Assembly (NCBI GenBank): GCA_003615045.1
Contig: ML014345.1
Location: 1-24,359 of the forward strand
Length of the DNA stretch: 24,359 nt
DNA from: Caulochytrium protostelioides
Lineage: Eukaryota; Chytridiomycota; Caulochytriomycetes; Caulochytriales; Caulochytriaceae
Direction: 5' to 3'
Positions 10,426 through 19,900 of this stretch are shown here, piece after piece. Below the pieces are notes generated by a model, which saw only the letters and a program-made list of their open reading frames with translations, was not told where the DNA came from and did not search any database. Each line of letters opens with the position of its first letter. Position 1 is the stretch's first letter. A program made the translations under genes and the position numbers.

Positions 10426-10530
10426 GGTTTGGCCTCGCGATCGAGGGGGAGTCGGCATCGTGATCACGTCGGAGTCGGACCGAAGACCCTCATAGGGCCA
10501 GAGAAGCGAGCGGGGGGCTGAAGCGAGGAG

Positions 10531-10567
10531 GTGGCGCAGCAGTGTGGCGCAGCAGTGTGGCGCAGCA
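10531..10567. repeat. 13-base tandem repeat, nearly 3 copies
   Basis: The unit gtggcgcagcagt starts at 10531, 10544 and 10557; the last copy lacks its final base. Because 13 is not a multiple of three, the repeat would shift frame if translated, which argues for non-coding DNA. Confidence 0.9.
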
Positions 10568-11010
10568 GAGGATTCTCCGCGGACATCCCGTCCCCGGGAG
10601 GACCGCCCATGGCGAGAGCGGAAACGCCGTGGCGGTCAGACATCACAACGACCGCCAGCGCCACGCGTCTCCATCAAGCACCGCGTGTGCGCGACCATCC
10701 GTGAAGACTAGACGACCTGTTGGATGCACAGGGCTCGGTCTGCCGCTGCGGGAGGCGCGTCGGCGGCCGGTCCGCCGCGTCGCTCCGACCGCCACGTGGC
10801 CGCCCCACCCTGTGCACGCATGCCCTCTGCTCTGGCCGCGCCGAATCTTCGCTCCGACCTGCTCCGACCCGTGGCCAGGGGTCCTCTCCCATGGCCAGCG
10901 CTGGCGTCGATCCCTGCTGCTGTCGCCCAACGTATCAGGCGCTCGTCGCCATCTCGTCTTCCGGCCCCTGACGACGCCGCGATCGAGGGCCTTGTTGGGT
11001 GCCACTCGAC

Positions 11011-11062
11011 TCGCCGCCGTCCCTCGCCGCCGTCCCTCGCCGCCGTCCCTCGCCGCCGTCGC
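11011..11062. repeat. 13-base tandem repeat, 4 copies
   Basis: The unit tcgccgccgtccc starts at 11011, 11024, 11037 and 11050; the last copy has one substitution. Again the unit length is not a multiple of three. Confidence 0.88.
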
Positions 11063-11205
11063 GCACGGCGGTCGCGCCTCGTCTGACGTGTCTCGTCGGA
11101 GCCAATTCTGTCGCCCCTGTGACGACGCGTCGCTCGCGCATAGGTCCTCGTCCACACCGTCGCGCCAGAACATCGTGATATCCGCGCCCTGGGCCACCTG
11201 GTGTT

Positions 11206-11230
11206 GCATCGCATCGCATCGCATCGCATT
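11206..11230. repeat. GCATC pentanucleotide repeat, 5 copies
   Basis: Four perfect gcatc units are followed by gcatt. Pentanucleotide repeats of this type are short microsatellites. The related gatgc sequence recurs upstream of TRS130. Confidence 0.9.
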
Positions 11231-11635
11231 GCGTCAGCCGCCACCGCAGCGGGCGACGCTTCTTGGCGCATCATCCAGTCGTGCACCGTCACTGATTGCA
11301 ACGGCGGCCGGCTGGACGCGCGGACCGGGGGGCGCTCTGCACGCCGCCGCGGCATATGCGGCACGACGTCGGTCGGCACGGGAGGAGGCCGACGACGGCC
11401 CGGCCGCATGGCCATCCGCGTGCCCTCCGGCCTGCCCCTGCAGCGCCACACGGCTGCTCGCGCCGCCGGCGTTCCGGTCGCTGGCCGCCGTCTCAAGCGA
11501 TGGCCGCCGTCGCCGCCGCCGCCGCCGCCATCACGGCGTCGGATGCTCCGCCATCATGACCGCCGCGCGGTCGCCACGAGGCCCCAGGTACGAGATATAC
11601 TGTGGCCCGTAGGTTCGCTCCTGCCGGGGCGCCGC

Positions 11636-14600
11636 ATGTCGCTCGCTCCGTACGACGCCGCCTGGTCCACCCCCTTGAACGCCGCCTGGTCCACCACGGG
11701 ACCGTGGCGGGGGTTGACGCGGTCGTTGGTCACGTCGGCCGTCGCCGCGTCCATGGCGTCTCTGCCTTGCCGCAGCAGCCATCCTGTCGTCTCGGCGCCC
11801 GTCTCGGCGGCCCTCGCGTCCCACGCGCCTGCGGCCGCCCACGACGTCGATGTCGATGTCGATGTCGACTTTGACGCTGATAGCGACTTCAACATCGATA
11901 CCCACTTCGAGGACTCGGTCGCCCTGACCTCGCCATCGTATGCAGCCGCGTCTTCGCCATCGCCAGCGGACAGGGCGTCCTCATCGCACGCGGACACCCC
12001 TTGCCGCGCGCCGGACCCCCCTCACCCGGGGGCCGGCGCGCAGCCGGGGACGGCGGAATCGTCTCCCGCGGGCGGACGCGACGGCCCGCTGGCCCGGTCG
12101 GTCTCGCATCACGCGCTGGAGACCGACATCGTCCTCTTGCATCGGATGCTCGCCATGCTCGCCGACCGCCCGTCCCACTGGCCGCTGCTGCGGATTCCGC
12201 CCACCCAAGCGGATGCGGAGGGGCATACCGTGCACGATCTGGCGGTTGTCAAGCAGAAACTGGATTTCCCGACCATGAGCACCCCCGAGGAGCAGCTGGC
12301 CTTCCGGTCGTTCCTCATCCAGGCGCTCACCCACCGCTTGGTGCCGCCGCAGCACTGGCCGCCGGCGCCCCGCCCTGTCGCCGGAGCCGAGTCCGCGACA
12401 TCGCCAACGCCCTCGAGCACGCGCCCAAGTCCGTATGAACGGCTCGAGACGTGGACCGCTTATGTGCTTGGCCATGGCGACCCCGCCGCCATCCCCCAGA
12501 TTCTGGATCTGTTCGCCTGCCACGCCGTCCCGCTCACGATGGACACGGTCACCGTGCTCGCCGGACGCTACATGGAGCTTCTGCGCCCGGGCACTTCGTT
12601 ACCGTATGAGTATGGGTCTCGCCACTGGGATCCGACTGCATCGGCCTCGGCGGCGCCATTACCGGCGGCAGAGGGCCCAGCGAGCATGACCCCGGCGCAG
12701 AGGAGCGAAGCCGCTGCCTGCTTGAACAGTGCAATGACGTTTATCCGGCTGCTGCAGCCGTACCCGAACCACGTGCTGAGCTACGCGCCGAGCCTCGTTA
12801 TTGAGGCGCTGTGCTGCGTCTGGCACCGGGCTAGCGTGCCGCTCGTCCGTCTCGCCGAGACGCTGCATGATGTTGGCGGTGTGCCGGACTTCATGCTCGT
12901 CGGCCCCGACCTCGTGGCCTACGCGGCGCGCAAGCTCGAATCGCTGCCGGAGACGTCGCAGCTGCTGGCCCACCCGCTGCTGCGCCCCGTCCTCGAGGTC
13001 TGCGGGGTACCCGCCCTGCTCCGCGATCTGCTCCCGATTGCCGTGACCACCGAAGACCCGGCCGTCGGCGCTGCCGCCCTGCGCGCCGTGGTCCAGGTCG
13101 CCCCGCCGTCGCTCCGCCATGAGCTCGAGACGCTGGACGAGCACTGGTATCCGTCTGTCCGTCCCCCGGCGGAACCCGCCATCGGCGCGGGCCGCGAAGA
13201 GGGCTCTGCCGCGCCTAGCCAGGCGCTGGCGTCGACAGCGGCCTCTACGGCGGCGGCGGCCGACGCGATGGCTGTCGCCCAGCCCCTGCCGGCGTCGCAA
13301 GAGCCGCCGAGCGCGCCGCCCGTGACGTTTGACCAGGAGTGGGAGCAGATGCGGACGGCGCTTCCGCCGCTTCCGCCGACGGCCAACCCCTTCCCGACGC
13401 GCGAGGCGCTGCGCCGCTTGCTCGACGCCAACACGCATCTCGTGCACGCGCCGCTGCTGCCGCACTCGGGTGGAGACGCCGGCGCCGCAGCGCCGCGGCC
13501 CCTCGTGATGGCGACGTCGCAGTTGCTCGCTCTCCTTGAGCGCGCCGCCGCGTCGACGCTGACGTTTGAAGACGAGTGGCGCCAGATCCTGGACGACCCC
13601 CAGGACGCCAGCGACGCCTCGCCGGTTCCGCCGGTCTCGCCGCACGGCGTCGAAACGACGGCGGTGCCCGACGCAGCCTTCTGGCTGATCCTGCAGTGCT
13701 TGCTGCGCCACCACGCGTACCCGCTCGCAGCTCAGACGCTGCACCGCTGGCGGACGGCCACGGCGCCGATCCTGGCGCTGGATGTGCCCCTCGTGGACGT
13801 GCCGATCACGCCCATGACGGCGCCCGCCACGGCGCCCTCGATAGTGTCCCCGACGGCGACCGCCGAGGAAGCCGCCCATGTCGGTCTGGCGCTCGTCAAC
13901 GCCATGCGCAAGACGCGGTCAGCGGTCGACCAGACCGTCGCGCGGGCACGGTATACGCGGCAGCTGATGGTGCCCGGCTGGGTCGACGAGGGCGGGCGCA
14001 GCAGCAGCAGCAGCACGGCTAGTGGTCGATCTGGCGCCGCCGTGTGGGCCCAGGTGCTCCACCACTCGCCGTACCCCACGCACCCGGCGTTCTACTTTGT
14101 GCTCGCCGCGTGTCAGTTGCACCGCGACCCGCGCATGCGCAACCACGCGCCCACGAACGTCTTCCGTCGCGCTTGGTCCGCCGTCCACACCCAGTACGAC
14201 CATGCGCTCTGCCTCGCAGCCGGCTTCGTCGCTGCCGGCAACGCCTACTTGGTGCGAGGCAGTCTCGGGCCGGTCCTGCGACTCACGTCGGACCCCCGGG
14301 TCCTCAGCTCGAACGGCCCGCGCGCCAAGACCACGGGACTGCACGCCCTGCTCATGTACCTGGTCGCGCAGCGGCCGATGCAGCGCGACCACGTGGTCGA
14401 GGACGTCGCGCACCAGCTGCTCGACCTGGCGTACCCGCTGCCGGGCTACCTCGTCGACCGCCTGCTGGCGGCCCTAGGCGCCGCCGGGGGCCCGCGCGCC
14501 GTGCCGGCCATCGACCAGCTGCTGCGCCGCGCGTGCGCAGCCCCCGCGGGCTCCGCCGTCGCCACCGCCATCACGGCGGACACGATGGCGGCGCTCATTC

Positions 14601-16075
14601 GCCACCACGTCGTCGCCGACCGCCACTACATCTACGTGGCCAAGTGGATGCGCATCGCCACGCACCAGCTGGGTCTCGTCATGCCGGCGCGGCTCTACGT
14701 GACGCTCATGACCGCCGCCGCGCGGCAGCAGCCCGCCCACCACGCCGCCCAGCTCGTGCGTGCGTGGTACGCGGACTTGACGGCCACGACGCCCGTGACC
14801 GCCCTCGACCTCGACGACGTTGGGCGACTCCTCTCAGCGCTGGCGGCCATCGGCGACGACGACGCCGTTGCCGCTGCTGCGACGGCCGCCTTCGCGGGCA
14901 TCGAGGTCCTGCCGACCGGCCTCGCCGCCACGTGCTACCGCATTGTCGCGGCGTCGCGGCACGCCGCACTGATGGCGCTCGTCGAGCCGCGGTCCCGCGC
15001 GCGGTTTGTCTATCTCGCCACGCGACCCGACCTCAAACCCGTGCAGGCCCCGCGCTTGACCGCGTACGTGGCCGCGCTGCAGGCCATGGGCCGCGGCGAC
15101 GACGCGTGGGTGCTGATCGACCTCATCTGGAAGGGGCCGCGGCTCCCGGCGTTGGCCGCCATGGGCGACCCCGTCCCGCAGCGCTCGGACGTCCTGCTGA
15201 TGCGCGAGATTGCCGTCCAGTGTCCGCGGTCCGGCAGCTCGACGAGGGCGGCGGCGGCGTCGTCGTCGTCGTCGTCGTCCCAGGGGCCGGCGGCACCCGC
15301 CGTCGTGCCCAAGGGGCTGTCGACAGGCTTGCTTGACATCGCCATGGCGGTGCTCATCGACCAGCCGCGGTCAGGGGCTTGGAAGTACCAAGCCGTGCAG
15401 ACGCTCTGGACGCGCATCGTCATCGCCGCCGAATGGCCGCCGACCGCGCACGCTCTCGCCGCCTACTACCGCGCCCTCTACAACAGCTCGGGCGCCGCGG
15501 CGCTGCCCTATGTGATGCGCCACCTGACCGCCGTCACGGCCGCTTGGCAACGACAGCAGCCGCCGCCGCCCTCGCCCGTCCTGCCGGTGCCCTTCTACCT
15601 CGCCCTGCTGTCTGTGCTCTCCGACGGCGCCTCGGCCTTGGCGTCTGCGTCCAAGCCACCGCAGCGGCCTCCGCTTGAAGCTGTCGCCTCGCGCCGCGTG
15701 CTGCGCATGCTGCAGCAGAACGACATGGATGTCTACCACCAGGTCCAGCGACTGCTGCCGTACGTGACACGGCGCCATGTGCCGCACGCCGGTGTTGCGG
15801 CGTCCGTGCGTCTGCCGTCGCCGCCGCCGCCGCCGTTGCCGCGTGTCACGGCCGCCGCCGGCGCCGGCCTTGGTGCTGATCCACCGACGAGCCCCCAGGA
15901 CGATGCCCTCATCCCCCACATGGCACCCCTTGTTCCGGTCCCGCCGTCGCCACCGTCACCGCCGCCGTCGCGACCCTTCGAGTGGGAACTCTTCTCGGAA
16001 GCTCTTCTGCGGCCGCCCCGGCTCACGCCATCGCCGTCACTGCTGACGCCGACCCCCGGCACTCGCAACCCGTGA
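11636..16075 (+). CDS. Large PPR-like/alpha-solenoid protein, probably mitochondrial, function unknown
   Basis: I do not recognise this 1479-residue protein as a named family. The N-terminal 65 residues are Ser/Ala/Arg-rich with a single early acidic residue and could be a mitochondrial presequence. An Asp-Val repeat follows at about 71-90. From about residue 160 onward the protein is mostly predicted amphipathic helices, broken by Ala/Ser/Pro linkers and Ser runs near 789 and 1208. The segment at 1141-1167 (LTAYVAALQAMGRGDDAWVL, then IDLIWKG) resembles one pentatricopeptide repeat, and other helix pairs nearby have similar spacing. The last 85 residues are Pro-rich. Fungal PPR-like solenoids usually bind mitochondrial transcripts, so that role is inferred, not shown. 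The reading frame stays open upstream to 11201, but that frame begins with GTG. In-frame ATGs occur at 11408, 11543 and 11636, none in strong context; 11636 is chosen because it begins the presequence-like part. No intron is seen. Confidence 0.7.
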   Translation: MSLAPYDAAWSTPLNAAWSTTGPWRGLTRSLVTSAVAASMASLPCRSSHPVVSAPVSAALASHAPAAAHDVDVDVDVDFDADSDFNIDTHFEDSVALTSPSYAAASSPSPADRASSSHADTPCRAPDPPHPGAGAQPGTAESSPAGGRDGPLARSVSHHALETDIVLLHRMLAMLADRPSHWPLLRIPPTQADAEGHTVHDLAVVKQKLDFPTMSTPEEQLAFRSFLIQALTHRLVPPQHWPPAPRPVAGAESATSPTPSSTRPSPYERLETWTAYVLGHGDPAAIPQILDLFACHAVPLTMDTVTVLAGRYMELLRPGTSLPYEYGSRHWDPTASASAAPLPAAEGPASMTPAQRSEAAACLNSAMTFIRLLQPYPNHVLSYAPSLVIEALCCVWHRASVPLVRLAETLHDVGGVPDFMLVGPDLVAYAARKLESLPETSQLLAHPLLRPVLEVCGVPALLRDLLPIAVTTEDPAVGAAALRAVVQVAPPSLRHELETLDEHWYPSVRPPAEPAIGAGREEGSAAPSQALASTAASTAAAADAMAVAQPLPASQEPPSAPPVTFDQEWEQMRTALPPLPPTANPFPTREALRRLLDANTHLVHAPLLPHSGGDAGAAAPRPLVMATSQLLALLERAAASTLTFEDEWRQILDDPQDASDASPVPPVSPHGVETTAVPDAAFWLILQCLLRHHAYPLAAQTLHRWRTATAPILALDVPLVDVPITPMTAPATAPSIVSPTATAEEAAHVGLALVNAMRKTRSAVDQTVARARYTRQLMVPGWVDEGGRSSSSSTASGRSGAAVWAQVLHHSPYPTHPAFYFVLAACQLHRDPRMRNHAPTNVFRRAWSAVHTQYDHALCLAAGFVAAGNAYLVRGSLGPVLRLTSDPRVLSSNGPRAKTTGLHALLMYLVAQRPMQRDHVVEDVAHQLLDLAYPLPGYLVDRLLAALGAAGGPRAVPAIDQLLRRACAAPAGSAVATAITADTMAALIRHHVVADRHYIYVAKWMRIATHQLGLVMPARLYVTLMTAAARQQPAHHAAQLVRAWYADLTATTPVTALDLDDVGRLLSALAAIGDDDAVAAAATAAFAGIEVLPTGLAATCYRIVAASRHAALMALVEPRSRARFVYLATRPDLKPVQAPRLTAYVAALQAMGRGDDAWVLIDLIWKGPRLPALAAMGDPVPQRSDVLLMREIAVQCPRSGSSTRAAAASSSSSSSQGPAAPAVVPKGLSTGLLDIAMAVLIDQPRSGAWKYQAVQTLWTRIVIAAEWPPTAHALAAYYRALYNSSGAAALPYVMRHLTAVTAAWQRQQPPPPSPVLPVPFYLALLSVLSDGASALASASKPPQRPPLEAVASRRVLRMLQQNDMDVYHQVQRLLPYVTRRHVPHAGVAASVRLPSPPPPPLPRVTAAAGAGLGADPPTSPQDDALIPHMAPLVPVPPSPPSPPPSRPFEWELFSEALLRPPRLTPSPSLLTPTPGTRNP

Positions 16076-16673
16076 TCCAGCCATCGCTTGCTGCGTCATA
16101 GATATATATCCGTCGATCGATCGATGTGTCTAGATTTATACGGTAGGCTGACCACGGCTCCGTTGTATGTCGCTAAAAGAAGGGTATTGTGTTCCAAAGA
16201 ACTTTGTAAGAATGGTGATGCCCGCTTCGATCGCATAGGCAGACATGTTGCGATGATCACAACAATGCGGCCACGCCAGGCCCGGGAGGTTTTCGTCGAG
16301 GCAACCACACGACCCTGAGGACGGGCCGATCGCCCAGACCCGCATGTCGCGGGGGTTGCTTTCTTGCCGCTGGGATGCCGACCATGAGCGATGCTGCCTC
16401 GAAGCTATGTGATGCCGAATCGATGGGATGCGATGCCGGAGAGCCGTGATGCGATACTCGACGGCGCGACAGCGAGCGGAGGCGGGCCGGAGACCCTGAA
16501 GCTCAGCACAGCGGAGGCGCCTTCGCTGCCGCGCGGCGGACGGCGGCGCCCCTTCCAGCCGCTTGCGCCACGGGCCGCCCGCGTTGGCCGCGCTCTCCCG
16601 CGATCCGCCGCTCTCGGCGCGACGCCGCGCCTCGCACGCGTTTTTCGCCGCGCAGGGCGTTCCAGGGTCGTCG
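16076..16673. other. Intergenic region between the PPR-like gene and TRS130, no supported gene
   Basis: The first 250 bases are less GC-rich than the rest and contain the probable 3' end of the upstream gene. Around 16404-16460 the motif gatgc/gatgcgat occurs several times (for example 16427-16434 and 16449-16456), echoing the GCATC repeat upstream of the PPR-like gene. Short open frames here show no family features. An E-box array follows immediately downstream. Confidence 0.5.
16102..16140 (+). terminator. Possible polyadenylation/3'-end element after the PPR-like gene
   Basis: TATATAT at 16103-16109 starts about 28 bases after the stop codon. It is followed by cgatcgatcgatg and a second AT-rich patch, tagatttata. 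TATATA resembles the fungal efficiency element for mRNA 3'-end formation. AT-rich sequence is rare in this window, which makes the patch stand out. Confidence 0.4.
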
Positions 16674-16674
16674 C

Positions 16675-16728
16675 CACGTGGTCCGAGCACGTGGTCCTAG
16701 CACGTGGACGCCACGTGGCCGCCACGTG
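16675..16728. promoter_or_regulatory. Array of five E-boxes (CACGTG) upstream of TRS130
   Basis: CACGTG occurs at 16675, 16688, 16701, 16712 and 16723 (first base of each), giving spacings of 13, 13, 11 and 11 bases. The first two units share cacgtggtcc followed by gag or tag; the last three are shorter, as if derived from degenerate tandem copies. Four of the five are followed by G. The array ends 245 bases before the TRS130 ATG. The motif is the binding core of bHLH dimers, and near-helical spacing would place several dimers on similar faces of the DNA. Regulatory function is inferred from clustering and position. Confidence 0.6.
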
Positions 16729-16973
16729 CCGCGCGCGATTCGATCGGCCTGCGCCGCCCTCCCGCCGCTGCGCTGAACGCCCACCGGTCCCTCCGGGCGC
16801 CGATCGCCCCGCCGACCGTTGTCCCGAGCGCGGTCCCGGCCCTGTACCGATCCCCAGTCCGCGGCGCATCGTGCCGTCGCCGTGCCCTGCCGTCGCCCTG
16901 CTGCGAGGCCATCCATCGGAGCGTGGATCGGGCCTCCCGACGCGAGCTCCCTGCGCGGCCAGGCGCAACCGCC

Positions 16974-19900
16974 ATGAGCGCCTCGTCGTCGCCGCCGCTC
17001 CCGCCGCTGCCGGCGTCCTCCGCGGCCGCGTCGCCCGTCCCGACGACGGTGGCTGCTGCGGCTGCTGCGTCTGCGGCTGCGGCCACGGCCACGCCGTCAG
17101 CAACGACCACGCCGTCGGCGTCGCCGGCGCTGCCGGCGCCCGCCGCCGCGGCGGAGACGCCGGCGGAGACGCCGCGGGCAGCACTGTTCAGCTATGCGGA
17201 CGACGGCGCCACGTGGCGGATCGTCGAGCCGCAGCTCGCGGCGCGGCTGCCGTTTCGCAACGTGCTGTGGCAGTCGCCGCTGGGCGCGACGCCTGAGCGG
17301 CGGTTCCTGGACCGGATCGATGTGCAGTTCCGGCGGTTCACGCCGGACCTCGTGCCGCGGACGATGCCGGGCGGGCTCGCGACGGCGACCTTCTTCGTGC
17401 ATCTCTTTGTCGTGAGCGGCGAGGACGTGGATGTGTACCGCGCGTCGGTGCGCCGCGCCATCCAGGCGTGGGCCGCCGTTGTCGCGGCCAAGCCGCATGC
17501 GGCGTGGTACATCGTGCACGTCTCCTCGCCCGAGCACCGCCGCTCGAACGCGATGCGGTTCTTGACGGTGGGCGGCGGCGTTTTCGACAAGATTCGGTCG
17601 GACTTCTCCGGGAAGCGCGAGCGCTGTCTCGCCGTCAAGCTCTCGGGCAACGACGCGAAGGACGCCGACGCGTGGAATGAGCTGATGGACCGCCTCAAGG
17701 ACGGGATGCTCGCGGCCTTTCAGTCGTATATCGTGCAGACTGACCACGACGCCCGACGGCTCGAGGGCCAGCGTGCGATGCCCGGCTGGAACTTCTGCCA
17801 GTACTTTCTGCAGCGCGAGTCTGTCATCTACGCACTGGAGCTGCTCGGCATGCACGACGACGTCTTTGAGGAGTACGAGCAGCTCGAGCAGGCCTTTTTC
17901 CAATCAATGGAGCAGCAGGGCGCCCCCTGGTTCAGCAAGTTCGGCGGCTCGGCACCCGGCGACGAGGCCGGCGACATCCTCGATGTTCGCCGAAAACCCT
18001 ACCGCCAAGCCATCCTCAACAACACCGTCACCATCTTTGACTTCCGCATCTATCTCTTCGTCCGCCAGATCGCGGCCCTGCTCGAGACCGGCAAGCTCGC
18101 CCGCGTCTGCGAACACAGCTTGCAGTACATGGCCTTGTGGGGCAAAACCCTCCGCGAGTATCAAACCAGTCTGATGCCCGGTTTCGCCGAAATCTGGACG
18201 TGGACCGTCTGCCATGCCGTGATCCAACGGTGTGATGACGCCGTGATCGCCATGCTCGCGAGCAATGACACGACCATGAACGCGACCGGTAGCTTGAGCC
18301 GGAATGCCGCTGCCTCGTCGGCGGCCGCCTCTGCCGCGGCGGCCGCGAGTGCGCCGACGGCCGAATCAGCCACGGCGTCCTCGCTGGTCTCGACGCCGAC
18401 GCCCGGCAACGCGATGACGACGACGACGACGACGACGACCGCGGCCACGACGGCGGCGAGTGCGGGTCTGGGCTCGCATGCGACCGCCAACGACGCCGCA
18501 TCGACCACGTCCAGCCACGACGCGCCGCTCGACGGCGGATATGGCGGTGGCGGATACGGCGCCGGCGGCGGATACGGCAGTAGCGGCGGCGACACCAACG
18601 ACGAGGTCGATGAGGACGCCGGGACGCCAGACCCGACGTCGCGCGCGCCGCGGTTCTCGACGGCATGGCCGCCCAACTACTTGCGGATGCGGGCCGAGCT
18701 GCTGCGCGTCGCGCGATACCAGCTGGACGGCCTCGGCGCGCTCACGGGACTGTACGAGACGTCGCTGCATGCGTTCGGCCACGCGGCCGCCGCCGCGGCG
18801 TTGCGAGCCCGCGAGACGACGCCGGAGGCCGTGCGCATCCACATCATCGAGCGGACCGCGGCGCGGGCCATCGCGAGTCTGCTCGCATCGCCGGCCGCCT
18901 ATGACGCGGCGTATACGGCGGCGACGCACGACGCCATCGCGGCCTACAGCGGCGTCCACCGCGACGCGACGGCGTGGCTGCTGCGCGTCGATCTGGCCCA
19001 TCTGGCCTTTGCGCGCGAGGCATGGCCGTCGGCGATCGCGCAGTACGAGGAGCTGCTGCGCCACGCGCACGGCAAGGGATGGCTCGCCGTCGGGACCATC
19101 CTGATGCGGCTGCTGCGCTGCTTCGAAGCGACTCAGCAGGATGCCAAGTGGGCCGATGCCGCCGCGAAGCTGCTCGTCCATCCGGCGTCTCTGGCATGGC
19201 CGGATCTGCCGACCGTCTGGTCGCGGTTTATTGCGGTCAGCCGAAGCCTGCCGAGCCGGCTCCTGATTGACCCGTTCCCGCTGTTCCAGATCCGGTTTTT
19301 GGGCATCGCGCACTCGCTGCAGAACGACAAGGGCGTCACCATCACGATGGAGGTCACGCACCCGCTGCCGGTGCCCATCGCCGCCGCCGAGGTGGCGCTG
19401 CATCTGGCGAACGCGCAGTGCGACTTCTGGTGCCGCGCCAACGACGTCGTCCTCGCCGCCGACGCGCCGACGACGCTCGTGCTTGAGAACAACGTAACGT
19501 GTCTCAGCGGCGCGTATACTCCCGACATCGTCCAAATCCAGCTCGGGCAGATCACTCTCGGGGTACCGTTCGCGCCGCTCGCATCGACGGCGGCTGCGCC
19601 ACGCCCGCGGTCTCTGCCCCTAGGTGCCGCGTCCCACGGCGCCCCGGGCATCGCCCACGCCATCTCCCGCATGCAGATCGATCACCGCGTCGCGCCCCTC
19701 GTCGTCGCGATCGATGTCCCCGATGTCATCTCCTACGGCGAGCCGCTGCGCCGCCTCCAGGTCCGCATCCGCACGCTCCATCACAAACTCACCGGCGGCG
19801 CCATCGCCCTCACGGCGCCCACGCTCGCCTTCTCGGTTCCGAAGAACGTCGTCCTGCGGCTCCGGCCGGACGAGCACGCGGTCCCGCCGGCGGGCCCGTC

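Larger units (their letters stand above)
10297..11635. other. Repeat-bearing intergenic region upstream of the PPR-like gene
   Basis: A gap of about 1.3 kb with no supported gene; open frames on both strands are Arg/Ala/Pro/Ser-rich and mutually overlapping. It contains four separate short tandem repeats, listed individually, and one CACGTG at 10793-10798. A TATA-like tatact at 11595-11600 lies about 40 bases before the chosen start at 11636. If an upstream in-frame ATG (11408 or 11543) is used instead, the last 90 to 230 bases are coding. Confidence 0.5.

Noticed and set aside
10542-11612. 356-codon + frame and overlapping minus frames upstream of the PPR-like gene
   Set aside because: It crosses tandem repeats whose unit length is not a multiple of three and shows no conserved features.
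11201-11635. N-terminal extension of the PPR-like protein from 11201
   Set aside because: The frame begins with GTG inside a GCATC microsatellite and the added residues are Arg-rich; later in-frame ATGs are better starts for a eukaryote.
16704-16973. N-terminal extension of Trs130 from 16704
   Set aside because: It begins with GTG within the E-box array; the first in-frame ATG is at 16974, just before family-like sequence.
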